This document shows, in pieces, positions 53,347 to 61,708 of a stretch of DNA of 64,000 nucleotides (positions within the stretch are counted from its first letter, which is position 1; the number at the start of each line of letters is the position of its first letter). Source of the DNA: Rariglobus hedericola (lineage in GTDB: Bacteria; Verrucomicrobiota; Verrucomicrobiia; Opitutales; Opitutaceae); the NCBI RefSeq assembly GCF_007559335.1, contig NZ_VMBG01000001.1, forward strand, positions 1,054,001-1,118,000. Reading direction: 5' to 3'. The notes beneath the pieces were generated by a model. That model had not been told where the DNA came from. It was given only the letters and a program-made list of their open reading frames with translations, and did no database searches. Position numbers and translations under genes: made by a program.

Positions 53347-54162
53347 TCACCGGTCGCGCTCGCGCTGAATCATGGCGCGGAGAGAAAGGACGGTTTGTGA
53401 ATGGATCTGGCAGATGCGGGACTCGGTGAGACTAAAAACCGCGGCGATTTCCGCGAGGCGCAGGTTTTCGTGGTAATACATCGCGAGAATTTTGCGCGGG
53501 ATCGGCGGCAGCGCTTCGATGCAGCGGGCGACCAGTTGCATGAGTTCTTCCTGCTCGAGACGGTCGCGCACCGGAATCTCGGATTGATCGGCGATGATCT
53601 CGTGCAACGACGCTCCCCCGCCCTCCTCGTTTTCACCGGGCTGGTCGATCGCCACGAAACAGACGGGACGGGATTCCTCGACCCACTTGGCGTAATCCTT
53701 GGCGGAGAGACCGAGCTCGGCGCGAATTTCCTCCTCAGAGGCGGCACGCTTCACGCGTTGCTCGATGGTGTTGATGGACTCCTTGATTTTTTTGGCCTTG
53801 GCGCGGGCGCGGCGCGGGCACCAGTCCATGCGGCGCAACTCGTCGAGGATCGCACCGCGTATCCGCGTATTCGCGTAACCGGCGAAGGTCGTGTTCTGGC
53901 TCGGGTCGTATTTGCGCACCGCGGCCAGCAGACCGGTGATACCGACGCTGTAGAGATCGTCGGCATCCACATGCGCGGGCAGGTTGATTTTGATGCGGTC
54001 GACGACGTTTCGAACGAGCGGCAGGTAACGTTCAATGAGTTCGTTCTCACTGACGGGGCCGGTCGAAACGGTTTGATAGACACGCCAGGCCGCACCCGCA
54101 GTGGCAGGAGCTTGGGTGGGTTCGGCGGCGGTGGTGGCTGGTTCGGATAACACTGAGTTCAT
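53347..54162 (-). CDS. fliA: Flagellar sigma-28 factor FliA
   Basis: A 271-residue sigma factor of the FliA/WhiG group. Region 2 (LIERYLPLVRNVVDRIKINL; DDLYSVGITGLLAAVRKYDP; FAGYANTRIRGAILDELRRM), region 3 (ASEEEIRAELGLSAKDYAKW) and region 4 HTH (ENLRLAEIAAVFSLTESRIC) are all present. It should read the TAAAG/GCCGATAA-like promoters listed here. It follows a small membrane protein and flhF. Confidence 0.95.
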   Translation of the reverse strand: MNSVLSEPATTAAEPTQAPATAGAAWRVYQTVSTGPVSENELIERYLPLVRNVVDRIKINLPAHVDADDLYSVGITGLLAAVRKYDPSQNTTFAGYANTRIRGAILDELRRMDWCPRRARAKAKKIKESINTIEQRVKRAASEEEIRAELGLSAKDYAKWVEESRPVCFVAIDQPGENEEGGGASLHEIIADQSEIPVRDRLEQEELMQLVARCIEALPPIPRKILAMYYHENLRLAEIAAVFSLTESRICQIHSQTVLSLRAMIQRERDR

Positions 54163-54190
54163 GGCTTTGTTCGTGAGTTCCTAGATGACG

Positions 54191-54466
54191 TTAAAGTGAG
54201 CGGGCACGGGCCGGTGCAGCGGCGGCGGGAGCCGGTGCAGGCGCGGGAGAAAGTTCAGCGGCGCGGGCCTCGACACGGCGGCGTTCGATGGTGTCCGCGA
54301 GGGCCTTGACCACCACCGACCAGAACCAGCGAAACAACAGGGCTCCGACCAGGCAGCCGATGGCCGCATCGCGTAATACCAGCCCGGAATCGCGTCCGGC
54401 GCTGAGACCGGCGATGGCCGCTATGACAAATCCGACGAAGCCGCCGGTGAGAAAAACAAACTTCAT
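54191..54466 (-). CDS. Small membrane protein between flhF and fliA
   Basis: A 91-residue protein whose ATG overlaps the flhF stop by four bases. Two TM helices (FVFLTGGFVGFVIAAIAGL; AIGCLVGALLFRWFWSVVV) and an Ala/Pro-rich cytoplasmic tail. It occupies the place where flhG usually lies but is unrelated to that MinD-type ATPase. Function unknown. Confidence 0.65.
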   Translation of the reverse strand: MKFVFLTGGFVGFVIAAIAGLSAGRDSGLVLRDAAIGCLVGALLFRWFWSVVVKALADTIERRRVEARAAELSPAPAPAPAAAAPARARSL

Positions 54467-55551
54467 GACAGGTGGGGAACGGGTGCTCCCGGCAAGGTGC
54501 GGCGCATGACAGCCCCGACGACGTCGGGGACGAGGTCTCCGGTCAGACCGGAGCCGGTGGAGAGAAAGAGCGGGCTGAGTTCTCCCTCGATGAGGAAGTC
54601 CCACAGGCGTCCCCAGTGCTCGAGTTCATCGAGGTGGGTGAAAACGAGATGGGTCGCACCGAGATCGCGGCCCGCCGCATATGCATCGCGCAGCACCGGC
54701 TGGTCATAGAGCGCGTTGAGGATGAGCACACGGCCCTCGATTTGCGCCGTGTCCAGATAACGCAGCAGCGGCCGATTATCCTGCGGACGACGCACCGACA
54801 TCGCGGGCATGTCCACGTAGGCAAACTCCGTTCCAGACTGCGGAAGCGGACTGTCGGGCACGGCATGCTCAAGGACCAAACCCAGCGCCTCGCAAAACAC
54901 GCCGAGCCCTTCCGAAGGATTCGGCCGGTCAAACTCGGCTTTGAAGACGCGGCCCGTGCGATGATGGGAAAACATTTCGCGAGCGAGCCACTTGCACAGC
55001 GCGGTGGTGCGTCCCGATCCCGGCGAACCGATGAACGCGGCGCGCGACGGCAGCGGACGCGGCGCACGGCGACGTGCCGCCGCACCCAACGTCGTGCCCA
55101 CATCAACGAGCACGCGATGGAGCGGCTTCATGTCATGGCCGGACAATTCCGGCGCGGCTTCCAAACGACCGACCAACGATGCCGAAAAACCCGAGCGACG
55201 CAGCAAGTCGCCAAGACCGGCCGGCATATCGCGAGAACCTAGACGCGAACGATCCAAGGAAAACGGATTCGCCATCGAGGCCGGACGATCATCGGCGGGC
55301 AGACCCAGCGCGGGCTGCATGGCCACCGGCAGTTCGGGCGTGGCGATTTGTGCAATGACCTCCAGGCGAGGCCGGCCGAGCAAACCAGCGAGCCCCTGCG
55401 ACGGAAGTTGGCGCACCGACAACACGCGGGCGTTCTCGCCCAACTGCTCACGAATCGCCTTCACGGCTTCGTCCGCCGAGCGCACCACCAGCTTGTAAGT
55501 GGCAGGGGCGGCGGCCTGGGCGACGGTCGTTTCATTAAGCGCGATTGGCAT
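54463..55551 (-). CDS. flhF: FlhF-like SRP-family GTPase with degenerate motifs
   Basis: 362 residues from the ATG at 55551, just downstream of a sigma-54-type site. The N-terminal B domain (YKLVVRSADEAVKAIREQLG; ARVLSVRQL) and C-terminal NG domain fit FlhF, which sets flagellar position and number. The P-loop reads GSPGSGRTT (175-183) with Arg181 for the usual Lys, the DTAG block is replaced by DMPA, and the TKLD block reads THLDE. GTP hydrolysis may be weak or lost. No flhG is adjacent. Confidence 0.82.
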   Translation of the reverse strand: MPIALNETTVAQAAAPATYKLVVRSADEAVKAIREQLGENARVLSVRQLPSQGLAGLLGRPRLEVIAQIATPELPVAMQPALGLPADDRPASMANPFSLDRSRLGSRDMPAGLGDLLRRSGFSASLVGRLEAAPELSGHDMKPLHRVLVDVGTTLGAAARRRAPRPLPSRAAFIGSPGSGRTTALCKWLAREMFSHHRTGRVFKAEFDRPNPSEGLGVFCEALGLVLEHAVPDSPLPQSGTEFAYVDMPAMSVRRPQDNRPLLRYLDTAQIEGRVLILNALYDQPVLRDAYAAGRDLGATHLVFTHLDELEHWGRLWDFLIEGELSPLFLSTGSGLTGDLVPDVVGAVMRRTLPGAPVPHLS

Positions 55552-55567
55552 GGGAATGCAGATGTTT

Positions 55568-55583
55568 AGCTGTGCGCGTGCCA
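55568..55583 (-). promoter_or_regulatory. Candidate sigma-54 promoter for flhF-fliA
   Basis: Minus strand TGGCAC-N5-CAGCT: perfect -24 box and correct 10-base spacing to the GC doublet, which lies 18-19 bases before the flhF ATG. An A+T-rich stretch lies upstream, and a terminator separates it from flhA. Confidence 0.6.
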
Positions 55584-55697
55584 ACCGGTTTTATGATTAT
55601 GTTAATCATTTTATACCATAGTTTTATAAATTTTAATTTTTCCAGATAGCTGATTTTTTACGGCCTCAAAAATCGATGCGGCAAAAACTTCCGGGCA

Positions 55698-55732
55698 CAA
55701 AAAAGCGCCGCATGACAACGCATGCGGCGCTT
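55698..55732 (-). terminator. Intrinsic terminator after flhA
   Basis: A 12-bp perfect stem (AAGCGCCGCATG, 55703-55714 with 55721-55732) followed by a T-run on the minus strand. It ends the flhB-flhA transcript. Confidence 0.9.
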
Positions 55733-55749
55733 GGAAAACGGAGTTAAAC

Positions 55750-57927
55750 TCAAGCCGCGCGGGCGAGCTCGACACGGGGAGCCGCAGCCATCGGCGGCAG
55801 CGTGATGATGCCCAGATTTTCGATCTCGGTGGTATTGGGCAGCTCTTGGTAGGACAGCACCACCAGACGCGGGAACGAGGGTTCAAGAAAGCGTTTGAGC
55901 GCGAGCCGGATCTCCGTGCCCGTGACCAGCACCGGCGAAATGCCGGCCTGCGAAAACTCCCCGGAGAGTCGCGTGAGCTCCTGCAAGAGATGACGACCAC
56001 TGGTCGGATCGATCGAGAGCCCCACCTCGCCGGGCGTGCGATGGACTTTCGTGGCGAGCAATTGCTCCATGCGCGGATCAAGCGTGGCGGCCTTGATGAC
56101 GCCGGAGCGGCACTCGAGCTCGGGCACGAAATAAAGCCCCAGGCGGCGGCGGATGAGTTCGCTGAGGTCGTCGGGGTTCTTCGTCAACGCGGCGAAATCG
56201 CCGATGCCTTCGAGAATGAGCGGCAGGTTGAGGATCGAGATGTTTTCGCGCAGGAGATTCTGCAAGACGCGCTGGATGATGCCGAGGTTCACCAGATCGG
56301 GCAGCAACTCGCTGACGAGCGCCGGATTCTTTTCCTTGAGGTGATCGACGAGCGTCTGCACTTCCTGACGGCCGAGGAGCAAATGCGCGACGCCCTTCAA
56401 CGACTCGGAAAGATGCGTGATCATGACGGACGAAGGATCGACGACCGTGTAGCCGTTTAACTCGGCGGATTTGCGTTCGCCGTCCTCGATCCACACAGCC
56501 TCGAGGTTGAAGACCGGCTCGCGCGTCGGCAGGCCGCGCAGCTTCACTTTGCTGCCGGTCACATTCATCGCCATCAGACGGCCCGGCTGCACCTGGCCGC
56601 GGCCAATGGATTTTCCGCGAAGGAGGAAACGGTATTCGTTGGATTCCAGCTCCAGGTTGTCGCGCACCGAAATTGGCGGCACGAGAATGCCCTGCGCCTT
56701 GGCGAGGGTCTTGCGAACGCCGGTCACGCGGGACAACAAATCGCCGCCCTGCCGCGCATCCGCCAGCGGAAGCAAACCGTAGCCGATCTCGATCGCAAAT
56801 ACATCGAGATCGATGAGCTTCCGGAAGTCGTCACTCAGACCACCCTTGCCCGGAGCGGCGACTTCACCGGCGGCGCCCGGCTTGCCGGATTTGGTCGCGG
56901 TGGCGCCCGCGGCATTGGCGGCCTCGGCTTTCGCCGCGACGGCTTCTGATTTTTTCACGGTTTGGGCGACGTAGTAGATGAGTCCGCCCAAAATCAAAAA
57001 CGGCAGCGCGGGCATGCCCGGCATCAGGCCGAACAGCGCCAGCATGGCGCCGGTGATCTTGAGCGCCTTGGGATAACGCAGGAGTTGTCCGCCGATCTGT
57101 TCGCCAAGATCGCCGGTGCCCGAGGCACGCGTGACGAGCAACGCCGCGCCGACCGAAACGATCAGCGCAGGTATCTGCGAAACAAGGCCATCACCGATGG
57201 ACAATAGCGTGAATTTTGCCGCCGCTTCGCCGAGCGACATGCCCATCTGCATCGCACCGATGGCGAAACCGCCGACGATGTTCACCACGGTGATCAGAAT
57301 GCCCGCAATGGCATCACCGCGCACAAACTTGGATGCACCGTCCATCGAGCCGTAGAAGTCTGCCTCCTTTTGAATTTTGAGACGACGGGCGGTGGCGGTC
57401 TGTTCATCGATGATACCGGCGTTGAGCTCGGCATCGATGGCCATCTGTTTGCCGGGCATAGCATCAAGGGTAAAACGTGCGCTCACCTCGGCGATACGGC
57501 CGGCGCCCTTCGTGATGACCACGAAGTTGATCACGATCAAAATCAGGAACACCACGAAGCCCACGACGTAGTTGCCCTGAATCACAAACTTGCCGAACGA
57601 CTCGATGATGTTGCCCGCGTGACCCTCCGTTAAAATGAGGCGCGTCGAACAGACATTCAATGCGAGTCGGTAGAGCGTGAGGCCCAGCAGCAGCGTGGGA
57701 AATCCGGAAAACTCCGGAGCGTCTTTGACATAGACGACGATCAACAGCACCAGCAGCGAAAGGCCGATCTGCAAGGCGAGCATCAGATCGAGCATCAGCG
57801 CCGGCACCGGCACGATGAGCATCAGCACGATGGCGAACAGCGCGCCGATGAAGATGAGATCGGCGCGTTTAAGCAGACCGCCGGAAGCGACTGGCGAGGC
57901 GGAGGCGGTGATGGAAGCAGTGGCCAT
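55750..57927 (-). CDS. flhA: Flagellar export gate protein FlhA
   Basis: A 725-residue inner-membrane export gate component. Eight TM helices lie in the first about 340 residues with the FHIPEP-type loop (ARFTLDAMPGKQMAIDAELN). An Ala/Lys/Gly-rich linker follows (about 335-370), then the cytoplasmic nonamer-ring domain to the end. It docks chaperone-substrate complexes such as FliS-flagellin. Length is near the E. coli 692 plus the linker. Confidence 0.96.
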   Translation of the reverse strand: MATASITASASPVASGGLLKRADLIFIGALFAIVLMLIVPVPALMLDLMLALQIGLSLLVLLIVVYVKDAPEFSGFPTLLLGLTLYRLALNVCSTRLILTEGHAGNIIESFGKFVIQGNYVVGFVVFLILIVINFVVITKGAGRIAEVSARFTLDAMPGKQMAIDAELNAGIIDEQTATARRLKIQKEADFYGSMDGASKFVRGDAIAGILITVVNIVGGFAIGAMQMGMSLGEAAAKFTLLSIGDGLVSQIPALIVSVGAALLVTRASGTGDLGEQIGGQLLRYPKALKITGAMLALFGLMPGMPALPFLILGGLIYYVAQTVKKSEAVAAKAEAANAAGATATKSGKPGAAGEVAAPGKGGLSDDFRKLIDLDVFAIEIGYGLLPLADARQGGDLLSRVTGVRKTLAKAQGILVPPISVRDNLELESNEYRFLLRGKSIGRGQVQPGRLMAMNVTGSKVKLRGLPTREPVFNLEAVWIEDGERKSAELNGYTVVDPSSVMITHLSESLKGVAHLLLGRQEVQTLVDHLKEKNPALVSELLPDLVNLGIIQRVLQNLLRENISILNLPLILEGIGDFAALTKNPDDLSELIRRRLGLYFVPELECRSGVIKAATLDPRMEQLLATKVHRTPGEVGLSIDPTSGRHLLQELTRLSGEFSQAGISPVLVTGTEIRLALKRFLEPSFPRLVVLSYQELPNTTEIENLGIITLPPMAAAPRVELARAA

Positions 57928-57953
57928 GGGTATAGAAATTCGTTGGTGAAAAA

Positions 57954-59078
57954 TCAGGCGGTGGTGCGTGTGGCCGCACCCTCGGCGGCGGCGCGACGGA
58001 TCTTAAGATCGTGGAAATACAAGCGGTGCGTGCGGTAAACGAACGCGAGTATCTCGGCCACGGCCTGATAGAGATTATTGGGGATCGGCTCGCCGACCTT
58101 GCCCAGCGCGTAGAGCGTGCGCGCCACCGGCTTGTTCTCAATCACCGGCACGTTGTGTTGCGCCGCGAGCGCCTTGATGCGACGCGCAAACTGGTTTTCG
58201 CCCTTGGCCAGCAACATCGGGGCGCCATCGCGGCCCCGCTCGTATTTTAACGCGACGGCGTAGTGCGTCGGGTTGGTCACGATCACGTCAGCCGTGGGCA
58301 CGGCGGCGAGCATCTGTTTTTGCATGAGTCGGCGCGCCATGCGCTTCATCGCCGATTTCGTGTGCGCATCGCCCTCGGCCTGCTTGCTCTCATCCTTCAC
58401 TTCCTGGCGCGACATCATCAAATCCTGATGCGTCTTAAACTTCTCGTAAGAGTAGCTGATCGCCGCGACGATGCCCAGGGCCAGAATGATCTTGGAGAGA
58501 AACTCCATCGTGGCACGGCGCAGGAATTCGCCGAGGTAGCCGGCTTCGATCGGGCTCACAAAAATCGGGTCACTGATAAGCGAGCGCGCGCCCAGCCACA
58601 ACACGAGCCCGATGGAGATGAGTTTGAGGATATCGACGCCGGAGCGCACAAACGCGCTTTTGGAAAACACCCGGCCGATGCCCTTGCTGAAATCCAGATT
58701 CTCCAGCTTGAAGCCGATCGCCTTGGGCGACATGCGAAAACCGCTTTGGAAACCGCCCATGAGCAACGTCGCCAGGCCCACCGAAATGATCACGGGCAGC
58801 ATGACTTTCGAAAACACCTTGGCGCACTCGGCCACTTGCAAGGGCAGCGCACCCGCCTGCATCGGCGCGGCATCGAGATCACTCCACAACGAGGTCGCGA
58901 GTGAACTGATGTCGCGGGTTGATGCCGCCAGAAAGAATGCAATCACGCCAAACATCGCCGTCAGCGTTGCCACGACCTGCAGTTCCGCCGACTTCGCGAA
59001 CTGTCCGTTCTCAAACGCCTCGCTCAAGCGCTTCTCGCTCGGGAGTTCTGTTTTGGAGTCTTTGTCGGTGTCGGACAT
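57954..59078 (-). CDS. flhB: Flagellar export switch protein FlhB
   Basis: A 374-residue protein with four TM helices in the first about 215 residues and a C-terminal domain with the self-cleavage motif NPTH (VIVTNPTHYAVALKYERG). Cleavage switches export from rod/hook to filament substrates. It lies 26 bases before flhA. A sigma-54-type site ends 18 bases before the ATG. Confidence 0.96.
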   Translation of the reverse strand: MSDTDKDSKTELPSEKRLSEAFENGQFAKSAELQVVATLTAMFGVIAFFLAASTRDISSLATSLWSDLDAAPMQAGALPLQVAECAKVFSKVMLPVIISVGLATLLMGGFQSGFRMSPKAIGFKLENLDFSKGIGRVFSKSAFVRSGVDILKLISIGLVLWLGARSLISDPIFVSPIEAGYLGEFLRRATMEFLSKIILALGIVAAISYSYEKFKTHQDLMMSRQEVKDESKQAEGDAHTKSAMKRMARRLMQKQMLAAVPTADVIVTNPTHYAVALKYERGRDGAPMLLAKGENQFARRIKALAAQHNVPVIENKPVARTLYALGKVGEPIPNNLYQAVAEILAFVYRTHRLYFHDLKIRRAAAEGAATRTTA

Positions 59079-59096
59079 GTGGGCAACCGGTGCTAA

Positions 59097-59112
59097 TGCA
59101 GAGCCGATGCCA
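59097..59112 (-). promoter_or_regulatory. Candidate sigma-54 promoter for flhB-flhA
   Basis: Minus strand TGGCAT-N5-CTGCA, a 9/11 match with correct spacing; the GC doublet lies 20-21 bases before the flhB ATG. Confidence 0.6.
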
Positions 59113-59228
59113 GTCGCCTCAACAGCTTCGCATCATCATAATCATAAACGATTAAAACTTAAAATAATCCCACGCCGTTTCAGGTGTCCGCCAACGCAAC
59201 GGTCACGGGCAAAATCTGCCTCGCCGGA

Positions 59229-59990
59229 TTAACTCACCGCCGCGGGCAACAGTTCGAGCAAGCGAAGCGGCAGCGCGTAGAATTCGGGCCACAGATAACG
59301 CGTCAGCAATCCGCCCGAGCCCGCGAGCAACGCGAAGCCTGCGAGCGAGCGCAGCGAGTAGCTCAACACGAACACTTGCATGCGGGGCACCGCACGTCCC
59401 AAGACGGCAAAGGCGAGCGTCACTAAAAAGTTCAGCGCTATAAACGGCGCGGCGATACGCAGTCCCAGTTCAAGCACGCGGGACGTCGCCGTCACCAGAC
59501 GTTCCGGCGCATCGATTCCAAACGCCGCCGCTCCGGCGGGCGCGAAATCAAAGCTGCGCGCGAAGGCCGCCAGTGAGCCCAGGTGTCCGCCCGCGATGAA
59601 AAACATCATGCCGGCAAAGGTTACCAGCAGCGTCGCCACGGGTTCCTGCGCCGGTTGCGGAGCATCGATTCCGGGAATGGCGGTGAGGCCGATTTCGCTG
59701 GAGATCACACGTCCGCCCATTTCCACGGCGGCGAAAACCAGACGACCCACCCAGCCCATCACCAGGCCCAGAGCCACTTCACAGGCGGACGCCGCGATCA
59801 GTCCGCCGAGCGCGCCGGGAATAGCCGTCACGTGCGGCACCAGTGTGTAGAGTAACGTGGCCAGGCACACCGCGATGGCCGAGCGCAACATCACCGGCAG
59901 TGGCCGCCCTGCCAGCGTGGGGAACAACAGGATGAGTCCCAGCGCCCGCAGGAAGATCATCATCCACGCAAATAACAGATCGATCGGCAT
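59229..59990 (-). CDS. fliR: Flagellar export gate protein FliR
   Basis: A 253-residue protein with about six TM helices (MIFLRALGLILLFPTLAGRP; LGLVMGWVGRLVFAAVEMGG; PFIALNFLVTLAFAVLGRAV). It forms the export gate with FliP and FliQ. Nine bases after fliQ. The C-terminal block is shorter than in E. coli but within family range. Confidence 0.94.
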   Translation of the reverse strand: MPIDLLFAWMMIFLRALGLILLFPTLAGRPLPVMLRSAIAVCLATLLYTLVPHVTAIPGALGGLIAASACEVALGLVMGWVGRLVFAAVEMGGRVISSEIGLTAIPGIDAPQPAQEPVATLLVTFAGMMFFIAGGHLGSLAAFARSFDFAPAGAAAFGIDAPERLVTATSRVLELGLRIAAPFIALNFLVTLAFAVLGRAVPRMQVFVLSYSLRSLAGFALLAGSGGLLTRYLWPEFYALPLRLLELLPAAVS

Positions 59991-59999
59991 GGCGCTGCG

Positions 60000-60269
60000 T
60001 CACTGCCCCAGCCCGCCGATGCGTGAGATCATTTCCGCGGTAAACTCGGTCAGCGTGCGCAACAACCACGGCGCGAGCAGAATCATCAGCCCTGAAGTCG
60101 CGATAAGTTTGGGCGCAAAGGTCAGCGTCTGTTCCTGGATACTCGTGACCGACTGGATGAGGCTGGTGATCAAGCCCACGACCAGCGTGATCGCCAGGAA
60201 CGGCGCGACGATGTAGAGGGCAAACACCACCACCGTCTTAAAAATATCGACGGCCATTTCGGGATTCAT
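60000..60269 (-). CDS. fliQ: Flagellar export gate protein FliQ
   Basis: An 89-residue protein with two TM helices (VVVFALYIVAPFLAITLVVG; LIATSGLMILLAPWLLRTLT) and the family block GLITSLIQSVTSIQEQTLTF. Typical size and position between fliP and fliR. Confidence 0.95.
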   Translation of the reverse strand: MNPEMAVDIFKTVVVFALYIVAPFLAITLVVGLITSLIQSVTSIQEQTLTFAPKLIATSGLMILLAPWLLRTLTEFTAEMISRIGGLGQ

Positions 60270-60284
60270 GGCGGGATGAGGGCG

Positions 60285-61091
60285 TTAGATATGAAAGCTC
60301 TCGACGAGGCTCTTCACCACCAGATGCCAGCCGTCGACGAGGACGAAAAGCAGCAGCTTGAACGGCAGCGAAACGATCGACGGCGGCATCATCATCATGC
60401 CGAGCGCCATGAGCACCGATGACACGAGGAAATCAATGACGAGGAACGGCAGGAAAAGCAGGAAGCCCATTTGGAACGCAGTCTGGAGTTCGCTGATCAC
60501 AAACGCCGGCACCACCACACGGATCGGCAGGTCGCTGACCTTGGTCGGCGGAAACCGGCCCAGCTCGAGGAAGAACTCCAAATCGCGGGTGCGGGTTTGC
60601 TTGAGCATGAATTCCTTGAGCGGCGTGGTGGCCTTGTCGAGCGCCTCGCTGGAGGTGACTTGTTTCGCAAGATAGGGTTGGAGTGCTTCGTTGTTCACGC
60701 GTTCAAACACGGGCCCCATCAGAAACATCGTCAGAAACAATGAGAGTCCCACGATGATTTGATTGGAGGGAGCCGAGGGAACGCCGATCGCGGTGCGCAC
60801 AAAACCCAACACGATAACGATGCGCGTGAAGCTCGTCATCAACACGATCATCGAGGGCGCGAGCGTGAGCAGCGTCATCACCACGACGAGCTGGATGGCC
60901 ACGCTCACATCACCGGTGCCGGCGGAACCTTCGAGCCCGATGTTCAGGCGCAGCGGTGTCGATGCGGCCGGCGGCACGGGCAACGCCATCTCGGCGCCAG
61001 TGACCGGTGCAGGCTCGGCTTGGGCAAAACCGGCGGCTTGGAAAAAGCACACGCCGACCACACACACGAAAAGAAGATAGAGGCGTTTCAT
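60285..61091 (-). CDS. fliP: Flagellar export gate protein FliP
   Basis: A 268-residue inner-membrane protein with a cleavable signal (LYLLFVCVVGVCFFQAAGFA) and four TM helices. Family blocks: PSMIVLMTSFTRIVIVLGFV, FLTMFLMGPVFERVNNEALQ and PFLVIDFLVSSVLMALGMMM. The start overlaps the fliO stop by four bases. Confidence 0.96.
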   Translation of the reverse strand: MKRLYLLFVCVVGVCFFQAAGFAQAEPAPVTGAEMALPVPPAASTPLRLNIGLEGSAGTGDVSVAIQLVVVMTLLTLAPSMIVLMTSFTRIVIVLGFVRTAIGVPSAPSNQIIVGLSLFLTMFLMGPVFERVNNEALQPYLAKQVTSSEALDKATTPLKEFMLKQTRTRDLEFFLELGRFPPTKVSDLPIRVVVPAFVISELQTAFQMGFLLFLPFLVIDFLVSSVLMALGMMMMPPSIVSLPFKLLLFVLVDGWHLVVKSLVESFHI

Positions 61092-61558
61092 AACTCGGGG
61101 GTGTCGTCGTTTTCGTCGAGTGAACTGAGCATTTGAATCTGCCCAGCGGTCACCCCGAGCAGGAAGCGACGGCCTTCGCAGCCGGCGACGACGAGATACT
61201 GGCGGTTGCCGAGGGACTTGGTCTCCTCGATGCGAATGAGCCGGTCGGTGCGCCCGACGCGGGCCAGCGGCATGCCGCGGCGGCGAATCAGCATCCAGCC
61301 TCCGCCCATCGCGAGCAGGAGTGCGCCGGCCAGCATCCAGGAGCCGCCACGACCTTCATCGGTCGTTGACGCGGACGCCGGACGCGCTGGCGAATCCTTC
61401 GGATAAAGCACGGTGTCGGCCGAGCGTGCATCGGCAGGCGATGCGGACGGCTCGGCGGCACTCATCGGCTGCACCGTCTCCAAAACGGCGCAGCCGACTA
61501 CTACCACTATCAGCCAGCGGGTGACGCTGGGAATTGTTTGAAGGAGTTTCGGCAACAC
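61088..61558 (-). CDS. fliO: FliO-like export assembly protein
   Basis: A 156-residue protein from a GTG at 61558, overlapping fliP. An N-terminal hydrophobic segment (WLIVVVVGCAVLE), a polar stretch, a TM helix (SWMLAGALLLAMGGGWMLI, about 71-90) and a FliO-type cytoplasmic domain (RLIRIEETKSLGNRQYLVVA). The GTG lies only about 13 bases from a sigma-54-type -12 element, so the start could be further downstream. Confidence 0.82.
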   Translation of the reverse strand: MLPKLLQTIPSVTRWLIVVVVGCAVLETVQPMSAAEPSASPADARSADTVLYPKDSPARPASASTTDEGRGGSWMLAGALLLAMGGGWMLIRRRGMPLARVGRTDRLIRIEETKSLGNRQYLVVAGCEGRRFLLGVTAGQIQMLSSLDENDDTPEL

Positions 61559-61569
61559 CCGTTTGCTTT

Positions 61570-61585
61570 AGCGAGGTGCATGCCA
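61570..61585 (-). promoter_or_regulatory. Candidate sigma-54 promoter for fliOPQR
   Basis: Minus strand TGGCAT-N5-TCGCT with correct 10-base GG to GC spacing. It lies in the 150-bp gap between the REC-kinase stop and fliO. Confidence 0.55.
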
Positions 61586-61708
61586 TCGAAATCACAACAT
61601 CCGCTAACACTTAACATCCAATCGCTTAAAACTTTTATTATTAAACCTAACCGCCATTCTTCCGGTCACCGCGAAACCCGGGAGAAGGCCGACGGGAAAA
61701 AACTGCCG

